DNA of 64,000 nt. Source: Corynebacterium frankenforstense DSM 45800 (lineage in GTDB: Bacteria; Actinomycetota; Actinomycetes; Mycobacteriales; Mycobacteriaceae). Positions 36,322 through 46,837 of this stretch are shown piece after piece (within the stretch, counting starts at the first letter, position 1; each line of letters starts with the position of its first letter). The stretch is from assembly GCF_001941485.1 (NCBI RefSeq), contig NZ_CP009247.1, forward strand, positions 1,488,001 through 1,552,000. Direction: 5' to 3'. A program made the translations under genes and the position numbers. The notes below the pieces were generated by a model. The model saw nothing but the letters and a program-made list of their open reading frames with translations, ran no database searches and was not told the origin of the DNA.

Positions 36322-37836
36322 TCAGTTCTTCTCGACGAGGCCCGCGCGCTCCAGGATCCTGCGGTAGGGCGTCACCGAGACCGACTGGCCCTGGCGGTAG
36401 CGGCGCCACTGGCGCTTGGCCTCGGCGGCGATCAGGGGGCGGATCTCGCGGTGGAACTCGTCGAGGCGACCGAGCAGGAACGCCCGGTTGGCGCCGAAGG
36501 CGAGGTGGTGGGCGCCCTCGTTGAGCGGGTGGCCCAGATGGCCGGGCACCCAACGCACGACGGCCCTGCCGCGGGTGCCCTTGGGCGGGGCGGTCGTCGC
36601 CACGGTGTCCGCACTGTCGGCCAGCAGCAGCGGGGCGGGTGCCCCGGAGCGGCGCCGGATGACCGTCAGCGCCCAGCTGAGCGCCTCCTTCTCGGCGCGG
36701 TTGCTGGTGCGCGCGTGCGGGAACTGCTTGACCCGGCACCAGCCCTCGGAGTTGACCACGGCGCCGAAGATGGCCTGCGGGCTGCCCTCGTCGAGCAGCG
36801 AGGCGTCGACGGCGGCGACCACGCGGCCCTCGTAGCGCTCCTCTAGGCCGGTCACCCCGACGGGGTAGCCCCACTCGTCGTAGGTGACCTTGCCGGCCGC
36901 GCCGCGGGGGCGTCGCCCGCCGCTCAGTGCGCTCAGGCCCCGGTCCTGCTCGGGCATGCGGTCGACGGCCAGCTCGAGGGCGCGGGTGGCGGCCAGGCCG
37001 CGCTCCAGGGCGCCCGGGGTGGCGATGGTGTAGCCGTAGAGCAGGTTGCCCACGATCTGGTGGACGCGCAGGCCCATGGCCCGTAGCTGGTCGCAGGCGC
37101 GGGTCCACTCCGCCAGGATGGAGGTCAGGCTCGCCCAGATCGGCTCGCCGTCGCGGCGGCGCTTGCGGGAGCTGCGCCACTCGTCGATGCGCAGCACGTT
37201 GAGCCGGCGCCCGCGGCGGAAGCGGTAGGGCGAGGGGTCGCACACGCGCCGGGTCGACCACCACCACTCCTTCCCGTCGACGAGGGTGACGGCGCTGAAG
37301 CGCATCTCGACCTTGCCGCGGCGGTTGCGGCCCACGGCGAAGCCGGCGGAGACGGAGTAGACGGTGCCCTCCGGGGCCTCGGCGGGCCCGCCGGTGAGGG
37401 CGACGGGCAGCGCCTCCTCGGGCACGCCGCTGGTGGCCTCGGGGACCGGGGTGCGTCTCTTGACTCCCCCGCGCCCGCGCGAGCCGCCGTGCAGCTCACC
37501 GGCCTGGGGCCTGGAGGCGGGTTTCCGGGAGCGCCCGGACTTCCGGCGCCCGGAGTCCCCCGCGCCGTTGCCACGGCGCCCGGACCGTTGCGAATCAGAC
37601 TTCCGCGAATCAGACTTCCGCGAGGAAGACTTCCGGGAATCCGACTTCTGCGACCCGGACCTCCCGCGGCCCTCGTTCTCCGGGGTCGCCGAAGCCCGGC
37701 CACGTCCGCGGCCGCGTCTCCCCCGGCGGCCACGGCCGCGCCTGCGCGAGCGGGCACGCCCGGAGCCGCCACCCGAGGCCCCCTCTCCCGGCGTCTTCGG
37801 GTCCTGCTCCGCCGGCCGCTGATCCGGATCAGCCAA
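36322..37836 (-). CDS. RNase HI-domain protein with basic disordered N-terminus
   Basis: The protein has 504 residues, of which only the last 170 form an RNase HI domain. Active-site positions are Asp344 (AAVDASL), Glu382 (SNRAEKEAL) and Asp407 (LLADSAD), with the loop His433 in PGHLGHPLNEGAHHLA. The fourth carboxylate, Asp134 in E. coli RNase HI, is His443 here. The first 130 residues are Arg/Gly/Ser-rich, with five S-x-S-R-K repeats resembling RNA-binding SR/RGG tails. The middle region (about 155-330) is a conserved domain I do not recognise, with KEWWWSTRRVCDPSPYRF. It likely cuts the RNA strand of hybrids. It lies just upstream of, and on the same strand as, the BASS gene. Confidence 0.85.
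   Translation of the reverse strand: MADPDQRPAEQDPKTPGEGASGGGSGRARSRRRGRGRRGRRGRGRGRASATPENEGRGRSGSQKSDSRKSSSRKSDSRKSDSQRSGRRGNGAGDSGRRKSGRSRKPASRPQAGELHGGSRGRGGVKRRTPVPEATSGVPEEALPVALTGGPAEAPEGTVYSVSAGFAVGRNRRGKVEMRFSAVTLVDGKEWWWSTRRVCDPSPYRFRRGRRLNVLRIDEWRSSRKRRRDGEPIWASLTSILAEWTRACDQLRAMGLRVHQIVGNLLYGYTIATPGALERGLAATRALELAVDRMPEQDRGLSALSGGRRPRGAAGKVTYDEWGYPVGVTGLEERYEGRVVAAVDASLLDEGSPQAIFGAVVNSEGWCRVKQFPHARTSNRAEKEALSWALTVIRRRSGAPAPLLLADSADTVATTAPPKGTRGRAVVRWVPGHLGHPLNEGAHHLAFGANRAFLLGRLDEFHREIRPLIAAEAKRQWRRYRQGQSVSVTPYRRILERAGLVEKN
37590..37664 (-). repeat. Five tandem 15-bp units encoding the RKSDS repeats
   Basis: Units start at 37590, 37605, 37620, 37635 and 37650. The first two are identical and the rest drift. 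They encode the Ser/Arg/Lys/Asp pentapeptides of the RNase H N-terminus, and copy number could vary by slippage. Confidence 0.75.
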
Positions 37837-37849
37837 TCAGCTCAGCCAC

Positions 37850-38881
37850 TCAGCCGAACATCGCCTGGGCGGTGCGGTAGCGCTCCTCGGGCACCTTCTT
37901 CAGGTGGCCGACGGCCTCCTCGAGGTCGATCAGCTCGATGTTCTCGCCGTGCAGGGCGACGGTCTTGCCGAACTGCCCGGCCTGGACCGCACGCACCGCG
38001 CCGACGCCGTAGCGGGTGGCGAGCACGCGGTCGAAGGCGGTCGGGGTGCCGCCGCGCTGGATGTGGCCCAGCACGGTGGTGCGCACGTCGTGGCCGAGGC
38101 GCTTGTGGATCTCGTCGGCGACCTGCTGGCCGATGCCGGTGAAGGTCTTGTGGCCGAACTGGTCGATCTCGCCCTCGCGCAGCTCCATGGTGCCCTCGGC
38201 GGGCAGCGCGCCCTCGGCGACGACGATGATGCCGTACTTCTCGCCGAGCTGGAAGCGGCGCTCCATGGCCTTGCACACGTCCGCGATGTCGAAGGGCACC
38301 TCGGGGATGATCGTATAGTGCGCGCCGCCGGCCATGCCGGCGTGCAGCGCGATCCAGCCGACGTGGCGGCCCATGACCTCGACGATCATCACGCGGTTGT
38401 GCGACTCGGCCGTGGTGTGCAGGCGGTCGACGGCGTCGGTGGCCACGGCCACGGCGGTGTCGAAGCCGAAGGTGAAGTCGGTGCCGTTGACGTCGTTGTC
38501 GATCGTCTTCGGCACGCCGACGACGGGGATGCCGTTCTGGGCGAGCCACTGCGCGCCCTTGAGCGTGCCCTCGCCGCCGATCGGGATCAGCGCGTCGATG
38601 CCGGCGTCCGCGAGGTTCGCCTTGATCTGGTCGATGCCGGCCTTGAACTTGTCCGGGTGCAGACGGCCGGTGCCCAGGATGGTGCCGCCACGCAGCAGGA
38701 GGCGGTCGATGAACTCGTCGTCGTAGAGCTGGACGCGCCGGTCCTCGAGCAGGCCGACCCAGCCGTCCTCGTAGCCGACGACCGTGGACCCGAACTCGGA
38801 GTTGGCCGTACGCACGATTCCGCGGATGACGGCGTTGAGTCCGGGGCAGTCACCGCCGGAGGTGAGAGTGGCAATACGCAT
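37850..38881 (-). CDS. pfkA: 6-phosphofructokinase
   Basis: PfkA phosphorylates fructose 6-phosphate, the committing glycolytic step. The 343-residue protein shows the ATP site ([15 protein letters not shown]), the GGEGTLKGA loop expected for ATP use rather than pyrophosphate, the catalytic PKTIDND and substrate residues in [10 protein letters not shown]. This length is that of the actinobacterial ATP-type group. The ATG lies seven bases after TAGACT, which overlaps the stop codon of the upstream siderophore-interacting gene. The gene therefore probably has its own leaderless transcript despite tight packing. Confidence 0.96.
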   Translation of the reverse strand: MRIATLTSGGDCPGLNAVIRGIVRTANSEFGSTVVGYEDGWVGLLEDRRVQLYDDEFIDRLLLRGGTILGTGRLHPDKFKAGIDQIKANLADAGIDALIPIGGEGTLKGAQWLAQNGIPVVGVPKTIDNDVNGTDFTFGFDTAVAVATDAVDRLHTTAESHNRVMIVEVMGRHVGWIALHAGMAGGAHYTIIPEVPFDIADVCKAMERRFQLGEKYGIIVVAEGALPAEGTMELREGEIDQFGHKTFTGIGQQVADEIHKRLGHDVRTTVLGHIQRGGTPTAFDRVLATRYGVGAVRAVQAGQFGKTVALHGENIELIDLEEAVGHLKKVPEERYRTAQAMFG

Positions 38882-38888
38882 GGCTCAC

Positions 38889-38894
38889 AGTCTA
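38889..38894 (-). promoter_or_regulatory. -10 box of pfkA (leaderless type)
   Basis: TAGACT on the minus strand is seven bases before the ATG at 38881 and overlaps the stop of the upstream gene. Confidence 0.5.
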
Positions 38895-39782
38895 ACGGTT
38901 GCCGGGGATGCCCGCCGCCTCGGCGGCCTCGGCCGCGGCGGTGAACTCACGCTTGGAGGCCTGCCACTCGTCCTCGACCATGCCGAGGCGCCAGTAGCCG
39001 GAGATGCTCACCTTGTCGCGCGCAACCCCAGCGTCGACGAAGAGGAATCGGCGCAGTTCACGCACCATTTCGGCGACCCCGTGCACGAACCACTCGCAGT
39101 CCTCGTCCGCGTCCGCCCCGGCGGCGCGCACGGCCTCGACCAGGCGGGTGCCGGGGGTGGCGTCGCCGCGGTGGACCCAGTGCACGCGCACGGATTCTCT
39201 CACCGGCAGGGCAACGTGGGCGTCTTCACCGGAGACCTCCAGGAAGACGTCCGCCACGTCGTCGTCGGAGAGCTTTCCGACGCCCGCGGCCACCGCCGGC
39301 AGTGCGGACTCATCGCCGACGAGGACATGGCGCGCCGCGCCGGGGCGCGGCGCCCAGGCCCCTCCGGGGCCTGCGAAGGGGATGACCTCGCCGATCTCGG
39401 CGCGCTCGGCCCAGGGCCCGGCCACCCCGTCCGCGCCGTGGACGACGAAGTCGATGTCGAAGGCGCCGTTGTCGGTGTCGATGTTGCGCAGCGTGTAGGT
39501 GCGCATGACGGGGTGTTCGGTGCGCGGGCGGGTCTCGCGGACCTCGGCGAGGTCGAAGGGCCAGGCGTAGCCGGCGTCCTCGGGCACGAAGAGCAGCTTG
39601 ACGTAGTGGTCGGTGAAGGGCAGCTCGGCGCCCCGGATGCCGGGGCAGTCGAAGTTCAGCCGGATCATCTCCGGCGAGAGGCGCTCGCGCCCGGTCACCG
39701 TCGCGGGCGTGGCACGCCGGCTCTTCTTTCTCCGGCCGGGACCGCCCGGCTTCCTGGTCTGGTCGCTCCGGGTCTCGCTCAC
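38892..39782 (-). CDS. Siderophore-interacting protein (flavin-dependent ferric reductase)
   Basis: This 296-residue protein has the FAD-binding fold of the ViuB/SIP family: RERLSPEMIRLNF, then HPVMRTYTLRNIDTDNGAFDIDFVVHG with the R-x-Y-[TS] FAD motif. GPWAERAEIGEVIPFAGPGGAW, HVLVGDESALPAVAA and the C-terminal SGYWRLGMVEDEW follow. Members reduce ferric siderophores in the cytoplasm to release iron. The GTG at 39782 has a strong AAAGGAGG five bases upstream. An AGGGTAGGGT stretch upstream could be a promoter, and its likeness to an iron box is weak. A Lys/Arg-rich N-terminal extension of about 25 residues is unconserved. Confidence 0.92.
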   Translation of the reverse strand: MSETRSDQTRKPGGPGRRKKSRRATPATVTGRERLSPEMIRLNFDCPGIRGAELPFTDHYVKLLFVPEDAGYAWPFDLAEVRETRPRTEHPVMRTYTLRNIDTDNGAFDIDFVVHGADGVAGPWAERAEIGEVIPFAGPGGAWAPRPGAARHVLVGDESALPAVAAGVGKLSDDDVADVFLEVSGEDAHVALPVRESVRVHWVHRGDATPGTRLVEAVRAAGADADEDCEWFVHGVAEMVRELRRFLFVDAGVARDKVSISGYWRLGMVEDEWQASKREFTAAAEAAEAAGIPGNR

Positions 39783-39902
39783 GGGAGCCTCCTTTCGATT
39801 GGAAGGCCACCCTACCCTCACAAATCAGAAAGCGCCCATGGGTCGCGACGGGCGAGCACCGGGCCCGCCGGGCGAGCCGGACAAACGCCGGGTACGCGAA
39901 AA

Positions 39903-39938
39903 CCCCGGGGTGTGCACCCCGGGGTGTGCACCCCGGGG
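39903..39938. repeat. Tandem 14-bp palindromic repeat downstream of gatA
   Basis: CCCCGGGGTGTGCA occurs twice in full and once in part. CCCCGGGG is itself a palindrome, so several competing hairpins are possible. It lies 27 bases past the gatA stop and may be its terminator. Confidence 0.7.
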
Positions 39939-39944
39939 TCACGC

Positions 39945-39960
39945 GCGCGGCGTCGGCAAT
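39945..39960 (+). repeat. Dispersed motif copy GCGCGGCGTCGGCAAT
   Basis: This intergenic copy sits between the tandem palindromes and the gatA stop codon. Confidence 0.5.
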
Positions 39961-39965
39961 CTCTC

Positions 39966-41441
39966 TTACTTGCGGCCGGCCTCGAAGGCGGCGCCGACGC
40001 GGTAGAGGCGGTCGTCGGCGAAGGCCGGGGCCATCAGCTGCAGGCCGACCGGCAGGCCGGTGTCGGAGGCGCGGTCGCCCGGCAGCGACATGCCCGCCTG
40101 GCCGGCGAGGTTCAGCGGCAGGGTGCACAGGTCGAAGGCGTACATCTCCAGCGGGTCCTCGACCTTCTCGCCCAGCTTGAAGGCGGTGGTCGGGGTCGTC
40201 GGGGTGGCCAGGACGTCGACCTTCTCGTAGGCGCGGGCGAAGTCCTGGGCGACCAGCGTGCGCACGCGCTGGGCCTGCAGGTAGTAGGCGTCGTAGTAGC
40301 CCACCGACAGCGCGTAGGTGCCCAGCATGATGCGGCGCTTGACCTCGGGGCCGAAGCCCTCGGCACGCGAGATGGCCATGACCTCGGCCGCCGAGTGGCG
40401 CCCGTCGTCGCCGCCGCGGTGGCCGTAGCGCATGCCGTCGAAGCGCGCCAGGTTCGAGGAGACCTCGCACGGCATGATCAGGTAGTAGGCGTTGAGCGCG
40501 TCGGCGAAGCGCGGGCAGTCGACCTCGACGAGCTCGGCGCCCTGGGCCTCGAGCTGCTTGAGTGCGGCGCGGTAGCTCTCGACCACGCCGGGCTGGAAGC
40601 CCTCGCCGCCGTTGAGCTGGGCGACGACGCCGACCTTGACACCCTTCAGGTCACCGTTCGCGCCCTGGCGGGCCGCGGCGACCACGCCCGGGACCTCGCG
40701 GTCGACGCTGGTGGCGTCCATCGGGTCGTGGCCGGCGATGACCTCGTGCAGCAGCGCGGCGTCGAGCACCGAACGCGCGGCCGGGCCGACCTGGTCCAGC
40801 GAGGAGGCGCAGGCGATCAGGCCGTAGCGGGAGACCTGGCCGTAGGTGGGCTTGACGCCCACGGTGTCGGTCAGGGCCGCCGGCTGACGCACCGAGCCGC
40901 CGGTGTCCGAGCCGATGCCGATCGGGGCCTCGTTGGCGGCCAGGGCCGCCGCGGTGCCGCCGCCGGAGCCGCCCGGGGTGCGGGCGGTGTCCTGCGGGTT
41001 CTTCGTCGGGCCGAAGGCCGAGTTCTCCGTCGACGAGCCCATGGCGAACTCGTCCATGTTGGTCTTGCCCAGGATCGGGATGCCGGCGGCGCGCAGGCGC
41101 GCGGTCACGGTGGCGTCGTAGGGGCTCAGGTAGCCGTCGAGCATCTTCGAGCCGGCCGTGGTCGGCGCGTCCGTGGTCACCAGGTTGTCCTTGAGGGCCA
41201 GCGGCACGCCGGCCAGCGGGGAGGCCGGCTGCTCGCCGGCGTCCAGGGCCTTGTCCACCGCGTCGGCGGCGGCCAGGGCGGCCTCGGAGCCGACGTGCAG
41301 GAAGGCGTGGATGTCCCCGTCGACCTCGGCGATGCGGTCGAGGTGGGCCTGGGTGACCTCACGCGAGGAGACCTCGCGATTGTGGATCTTCTCCGCCAGC
41401 TCGGCGGCGGTCATCGCGGTCAGGTTGGTCGCTTCGCTCAT
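39966..41441 (-). CDS. gatA: Asp/Glu-tRNA(Asn/Gln) amidotransferase subunit A
   Basis: GatA is the glutaminase/amidase of GatCAB. The 491-residue protein carries the amidase Lys in [10 protein letters not shown], the cis-Ser in [11 protein letters not shown] and the nucleophilic Ser in [12 protein letters not shown], forming the Ser-cisSer-Lys triad. The usual GGSSGGS loop reads GGSGGGT. The triad Ser is kept, so activity is expected. The ATG follows the gatC stop by four bases, with GAGGAG inside the gatC end, so the two are translated together. The stop lies next to a copy of the dispersed motif. Confidence 0.97.
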   Translation of the reverse strand: MSEATNLTAMTAAELAEKIHNREVSSREVTQAHLDRIAEVDGDIHAFLHVGSEAALAAADAVDKALDAGEQPASPLAGVPLALKDNLVTTDAPTTAGSKMLDGYLSPYDATVTARLRAAGIPILGKTNMDEFAMGSSTENSAFGPTKNPQDTARTPGGSGGGTAAALAANEAPIGIGSDTGGSVRQPAALTDTVGVKPTYGQVSRYGLIACASSLDQVGPAARSVLDAALLHEVIAGHDPMDATSVDREVPGVVAAARQGANGDLKGVKVGVVAQLNGGEGFQPGVVESYRAALKQLEAQGAELVEVDCPRFADALNAYYLIMPCEVSSNLARFDGMRYGHRGGDDGRHSAAEVMAISRAEGFGPEVKRRIMLGTYALSVGYYDAYYLQAQRVRTLVAQDFARAYEKVDVLATPTTPTTAFKLGEKVEDPLEMYAFDLCTLPLNLAGQAGMSLPGDRASDTGLPVGLQLMAPAFADDRLYRVGAAFEAGRK

Positions 41442-41445
41442 CCGA

Positions 41446-41742
41446 CTACTCCTCCCCCAGGATCTGCGGGACGACGAACTGCTCGTCCTCGGCGTTGGGC
41501 GCCTGGTCGACGGCCTGCTCGGCCGTCAGCGAGGGCTTGACCTCGTCGGGGCGCATCGCGGTGGTGATCGACTGGGGGTGGCTCATCGGCTCCACGCCCT
41601 CGGTGTCGACCTGGCGCACCTTGGAGACGGTCTCGACGATCTGGTCGATCTGGGTGGCGAAGTGCTCGATCTCCTCGTCACTCAGCGCCAGCTGCGAGAG
41701 CTTCGCCAGGTGGGCGACCTCCTCGCGGGAAATGTCAGGCAC
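41446..41742 (-). CDS. gatC: Asp/Glu-tRNA(Asn/Gln) amidotransferase subunit C
   Basis: This small protein of about 98 residues wraps GatA and GatB. It contains [32 protein letters not shown] and the end [15 protein letters not shown], all typical of GatC. I place the start at GTG 41742 (M-PDISREEV), matching homologue N-termini, with AAGGA upstream. An ATG at 41754 is in frame but directly abuts that sequence, leaving no ribosome binding site spacing. It is the first gene of gatC-gatA. Confidence 0.93.
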   Translation of the reverse strand: MPDISREEVAHLAKLSQLALSDEEIEHFATQIDQIVETVSKVRQVDTEGVEPMSHPQSITTAMRPDEVKPSLTAEQAVDQAPNAEDEQFVVPQILGEE

Positions 41743-41872
41743 GTGCAATCCCATCCTTCGCTCGACTGACCGGTCACGCCGGTCCCTTTCTGACCCTGGC
41801 CATCCTAATGCACCCCGCCGCCCGTGCCGGGACAGGCCGTGGACAATCCCGCCCGGGCGCCGGGCGCTCCGT

Positions 41873-41878
41873 TATGAT
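41873..41878 (+). promoter_or_regulatory. -10 box of the ACT-protein gene
   Basis: TATGAT lies 75 bases before the ATG at 41953. The implied 5' leader of about 65 bases contains the AAAGG ribosome binding site. Confidence 0.45.
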
Positions 41879-41952
41879 CGGGGGCCGAACGATTTCTCTC
41901 ATCTGTGCGTCCCGGCGCGCCCGCGTCCGGGACAGGCCGAAAGGTCGACCCC

Positions 41953-42624
41953 ATGTCCTACCTGATCCGCGTGCTCCTCCCCGACGAGCCCGGCGCCCTC
42001 GGTGAGCTCGCCCGCTCGCTGGGCCGCTCGGGCGCGAACATCAACTCGGTGGACGTCGTCGAGACACTGCCCGACGGCACCGTCATGGACGACATCGTGG
42101 TCACGGTCCCGAAGGACGTGATGGCCGACGTCATCGTCTCCGCCGCGCAGGACGCCGAGGGGGTGCTGGTCGACTCGATCCGCCCGTTCGCGGGCCGGGT
42201 GGACCGCCGCGGGCAGATCGTGATGCTCTCCGAGGTCGCCGAGCACGCCGACAACCCGCGCCGCGCCCTCGAGGTGCTCGTGGGCGTGCTGCCGCGCTCG
42301 ATGAGCTCGACCTGGGCGCTGGTGCTGCGCGCGAGCGCGCCGGTGACCCGGGTGGCAGCCTCGCAGGCGGCCCCGGCCGACGACGGCCGGGCGCACGAGT
42401 CGATCCCGGTCAACGCGCCGCGCATCCTCAACCCCGACACCGAGGACTGGATCCCGGAGACCTGGTCGCTGCTCGACTCCGTGCTGGCGGCCGCTCCCCT
42501 GCCGGGCACCGACTTCGTGGTCGTGGTCGCGCGCACCGCCGGCCCGGACTACCTGGCCGGCGAGGTCAGCCAGCTCGGCCACCTGGCCAAGGTCTGCGGC
42601 GCGATCCTCTCGGCCGCCGACTAG
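41953..42624 (+). CDS. ACT-domain amino-acid-binding protein
   Basis: The 223-residue protein begins with an ACT domain (YLIRVLLPDEPGALGELARSLGRSGANINSVDVVE), the ligand-binding module of amino acid-responsive enzymes. A C-terminal region ending GEVSQLGHLAKVCGAILSAAD belongs to a conserved actinobacterial family; M. tuberculosis has a similar protein next to ligA, as I recall. There is no catalytic domain. It may sense an amino acid and act on a partner protein. It has a normal ribosome binding site and is convergent with ligA. Confidence 0.85.
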   Translation: MSYLIRVLLPDEPGALGELARSLGRSGANINSVDVVETLPDGTVMDDIVVTVPKDVMADVIVSAAQDAEGVLVDSIRPFAGRVDRRGQIVMLSEVAEHADNPRRALEVLVGVLPRSMSSTWALVLRASAPVTRVAASQAAPADDGRAHESIPVNAPRILNPDTEDWIPETWSLLDSVLAAAPLPGTDFVVVVARTAGPDYLAGEVSQLGHLAKVCGAILSAAD

Positions 42625-42633
42625 GCGGCCCGG

Positions 42634-45520
<2,887 letters not shown>

Positions 45521-45530
45521 CGCCCTTTCA

Positions 45531-45546
45531 ATTGCCGACGTCGCGC
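45531..45546 (-). repeat. Dispersed motif copy after the exonuclease gene
   Basis: ATTGCCGACGTCGCGC on plus is the reverse of GCGCGACGTCGGCAAT. It lies 10 bases past the exonuclease stop in non-coding DNA. Confidence 0.5.
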
Positions 45547-45581
45547 CGCGCCCCTCGGCGCGTCCCGCCCCGTGGCGCGCC

Positions 45582-45601
45582 ATACCCCCAGGGGGTATAG
45601 T
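45582..45601 (+). promoter_or_regulatory. CsoR-type copper operator overlapping a -10 box
   Basis: ATACCCCC-A-GGGGGTAT (45582-45598) is a perfect palindrome of the kind bound by CsoR repressors. Its last bases form TATAGT (45596-45601), a good -10 box for the copper chaperone gene that follows. Bound repressor would cover the promoter until Cu(I) releases it. Confidence 0.7.
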
Positions 45602-45648
45602 CCACAGGCAGAGAAGACAGTCGACCCCGCCCGGAAAGGACCCCACCC

Positions 45649-45858
45649 ATGGCCACCCAGAACTACACCGTCACCGGTATGACCTGCGAGCACTGCGAGA
45701 ACGCCGTGCGCGAGGAGGTCGGCGAGATCACCGGCGTGACCGCCGTGGACGTCTCGCGCACCGACGGCCACCTGACCGTCACCGCCGACACCGAGGTCGC
45801 CGACGCCGACGTGCTCGCCGCCGTCGAGGAGGCCGGCTACACAGCCGAGCGCGCCTGA
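45649..45858 (+). CDS. Copper chaperone (HMA domain)
   Basis: This 69-residue heavy-metal-associated domain has the Cu(I)-binding GMTCEHC motif (residues 10-16) and a βαββαβ length. CopZ-like proteins hand copper to P-type ATPases. No CopA ATPase or csoR gene adjoins it, so it is an orphan unit with its own CsoR-type operator. Its partners must lie elsewhere. The ribosome binding site is GGAAAGGA. A strong terminator follows the gene, making a single-gene transcript. Confidence 0.92.
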   Translation: MATQNYTVTGMTCEHCENAVREEVGEITGVTAVDVSRTDGHLTVTADTEVADADVLAAVEEAGYTAERA

Positions 45859-45872
45859 CCCCTCCCCCTCCA

Positions 45873-45903
45873 CCGCCGCCCGCAGCCCGGGCGGCGGTTT
45901 TTT
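45873..45903 (+). terminator. Intrinsic terminator of the copper chaperone gene
   Basis: CCGCCGCCCG (45873-45882) pairs with CGGGCGGCGG (45888-45897), with a 5-base loop, followed by six T. Confidence 0.92.
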
Positions 45904-45926
45904 CACGCGCTTTTCACGCGCTCCGG

Positions 45927-45954
45927 TTGTCACAATTCTGTAATTCTGTATTCT
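45927..45954 (+). promoter_or_regulatory. Promoter of the winged-helix regulator operon
   Basis: TTGTCA (45927-45932) and TATTCT (45949-45954) are spaced by 16 bases. The tandem ATTCTGTA-ATTCTGTA in the spacer could be an operator for autoregulation. Confidence 0.6.
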
Positions 45955-46029
45955 TGGAACAGCGAGGCCGCACACCCGGCACCGCCCGAGAACCCGATCG
46001 ACCCCGGACGACCCGGAAGGAGCCCCGCC

Positions 46030-46560
46030 ATCACCGCCCCGCACCAGAATCTGACCGAACGCCTGGCCGAGCTCGAGGACCGTGTCGCCCGCCTCGAGGC
46101 CGCCGGTCCCGCCGGCGCCGAGGCGCACGAGCCCGACCGCGACGCGGACGACCCCGATCTTCTGCCCTGGGCCGTCCGCGGCCTGCGCGAGCACTTGCCG
46201 CTGCCGGGCGGCTCCGTGCTCTACGCCGGCGACGTGCGCGTCGGTGGGGCCTCCTACAGCTACCAGTGGGAGCGCGAGACCGCCTATCTCACCGAGGGCG
46301 ACTGGGACGACGCCGCCGAGCGCCTGGCAGCCGTGGCCCACCCGGTGCGCACCCGCATCCTGCGCCGCCTGCTCGAGGCGCCGGCGACGGCCGCCGAGCT
46401 CGTCGAGGAGGGCGCCGTCTCCTCCACCGGAGCCGCCTACCACCACCTCGGCGCGCTGCACGCCGCCGGCTGGACCGGCAAGTCCCCCGCCGGCGCCCAC
46501 CACGTGCGCCCCGCGCGCGTGGTCGCGCTCCTGACCCTCATCCTGGCCACCGACGAATAG
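46030..46560 (+). CDS. Winged-helix (ArsR-like) regulator, apparent ATC start
   Basis: The 176-residue protein has an N-terminal coiled coil (LTERLAELEDRVARLEAA) and a C-terminal winged helix (LAAVAHPVRTRILRRLLEAPATAAELVEEG, then AAYHHLGALHAAGW) like ArsR-family repressors. The coding frame runs up to a perfect AAGGAG at 46017-46022. Seven bases further on is ATC, with no ATG, GTG or TTG before a TTG 55 codons downstream that would discard the coiled coil. Either ATC is used as a rare start or an ATG has mutated. It is followed 11 bases later by a small membrane protein gene that it may control. The promoter is at 45927. Confidence 0.75.
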   Translation: MTAPHQNLTERLAELEDRVARLEAAGPAGAEAHEPDRDADDPDLLPWAVRGLREHLPLPGGSVLYAGDVRVGGASYSYQWERETAYLTEGDWDDAAERLAAVAHPVRTRILRRLLEAPATAAELVEEGAVSSTGAAYHHLGALHAAGWTGKSPAGAHHVRPARVVALLTLILATDE

Positions 46561-46571
46561 GAGAAGAGAAC

Positions 46572-46820
46572 ATGTCCGAGAACGAGAACAAGCCCCGGAA
46601 GAAGACCGGCTCCTTCGCCCCCTACTTCGGCCTCCTGGCCTTCCTGGCCACCTTCATCATCTTCACGGTCACCGACATGTACGACAGCTGGGTCGTCGCC
46701 CTGCTCTTCGCCCTCTCGATCGGCATCGCAGGCTGGCTCGGCACCAGCGGCTTCGAGAAGGCCGCCCACGGCTTCGAGGAGGACGCCCGCAGAAAGGACG
46801 CGAGAGACGACCCCGCCTGA
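46572..46820 (+). CDS. Small two-helix membrane protein
   Basis: This 82-residue protein has two predicted transmembrane helices (YFGLLAFLATFIIFTVTDMY and WVVALLFALSIGIAGWLG) between charged ends (ENENKPRKK and EEDARRKDARDD). It has a clear AGGAGA ribosome binding site that overlaps the regulator's stop codon, so the two genes form an operon. I do not recognise the family. It may be the stress-responsive partner of the regulator, by inference from position. Confidence 0.7.
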   Translation: MSENENKPRKKTGSFAPYFGLLAFLATFIIFTVTDMYDSWVVALLFALSIGIAGWLGTSGFEKAAHGFEEDARRKDARDDPA

Positions 46821-46831
46821 CCCGCACCTGG

Positions 46832-46837
46832 CACAAT
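46832..46837 (+). promoter_or_regulatory. Possible -10 box of the MFS gene
   Basis: CACAAT lies seven bases before the GTG at 46845 and overlaps the ATG at 46836. If it is used, the leaderless GTG would be the true start. Confidence 0.3.

Noticed and set aside
39795..39825. DtxR iron box before the siderophore-interacting gene
   Set aside because: Only about 11 of 19 positions match the recalled consensus, and the symmetry is poor.
46195..46560. TTG at 46195 as the start of the winged-helix regulator
   Set aside because: It has no Shine-Dalgarno and would remove a convincing coiled coil that is in frame with a perfect upstream AAGGAG.
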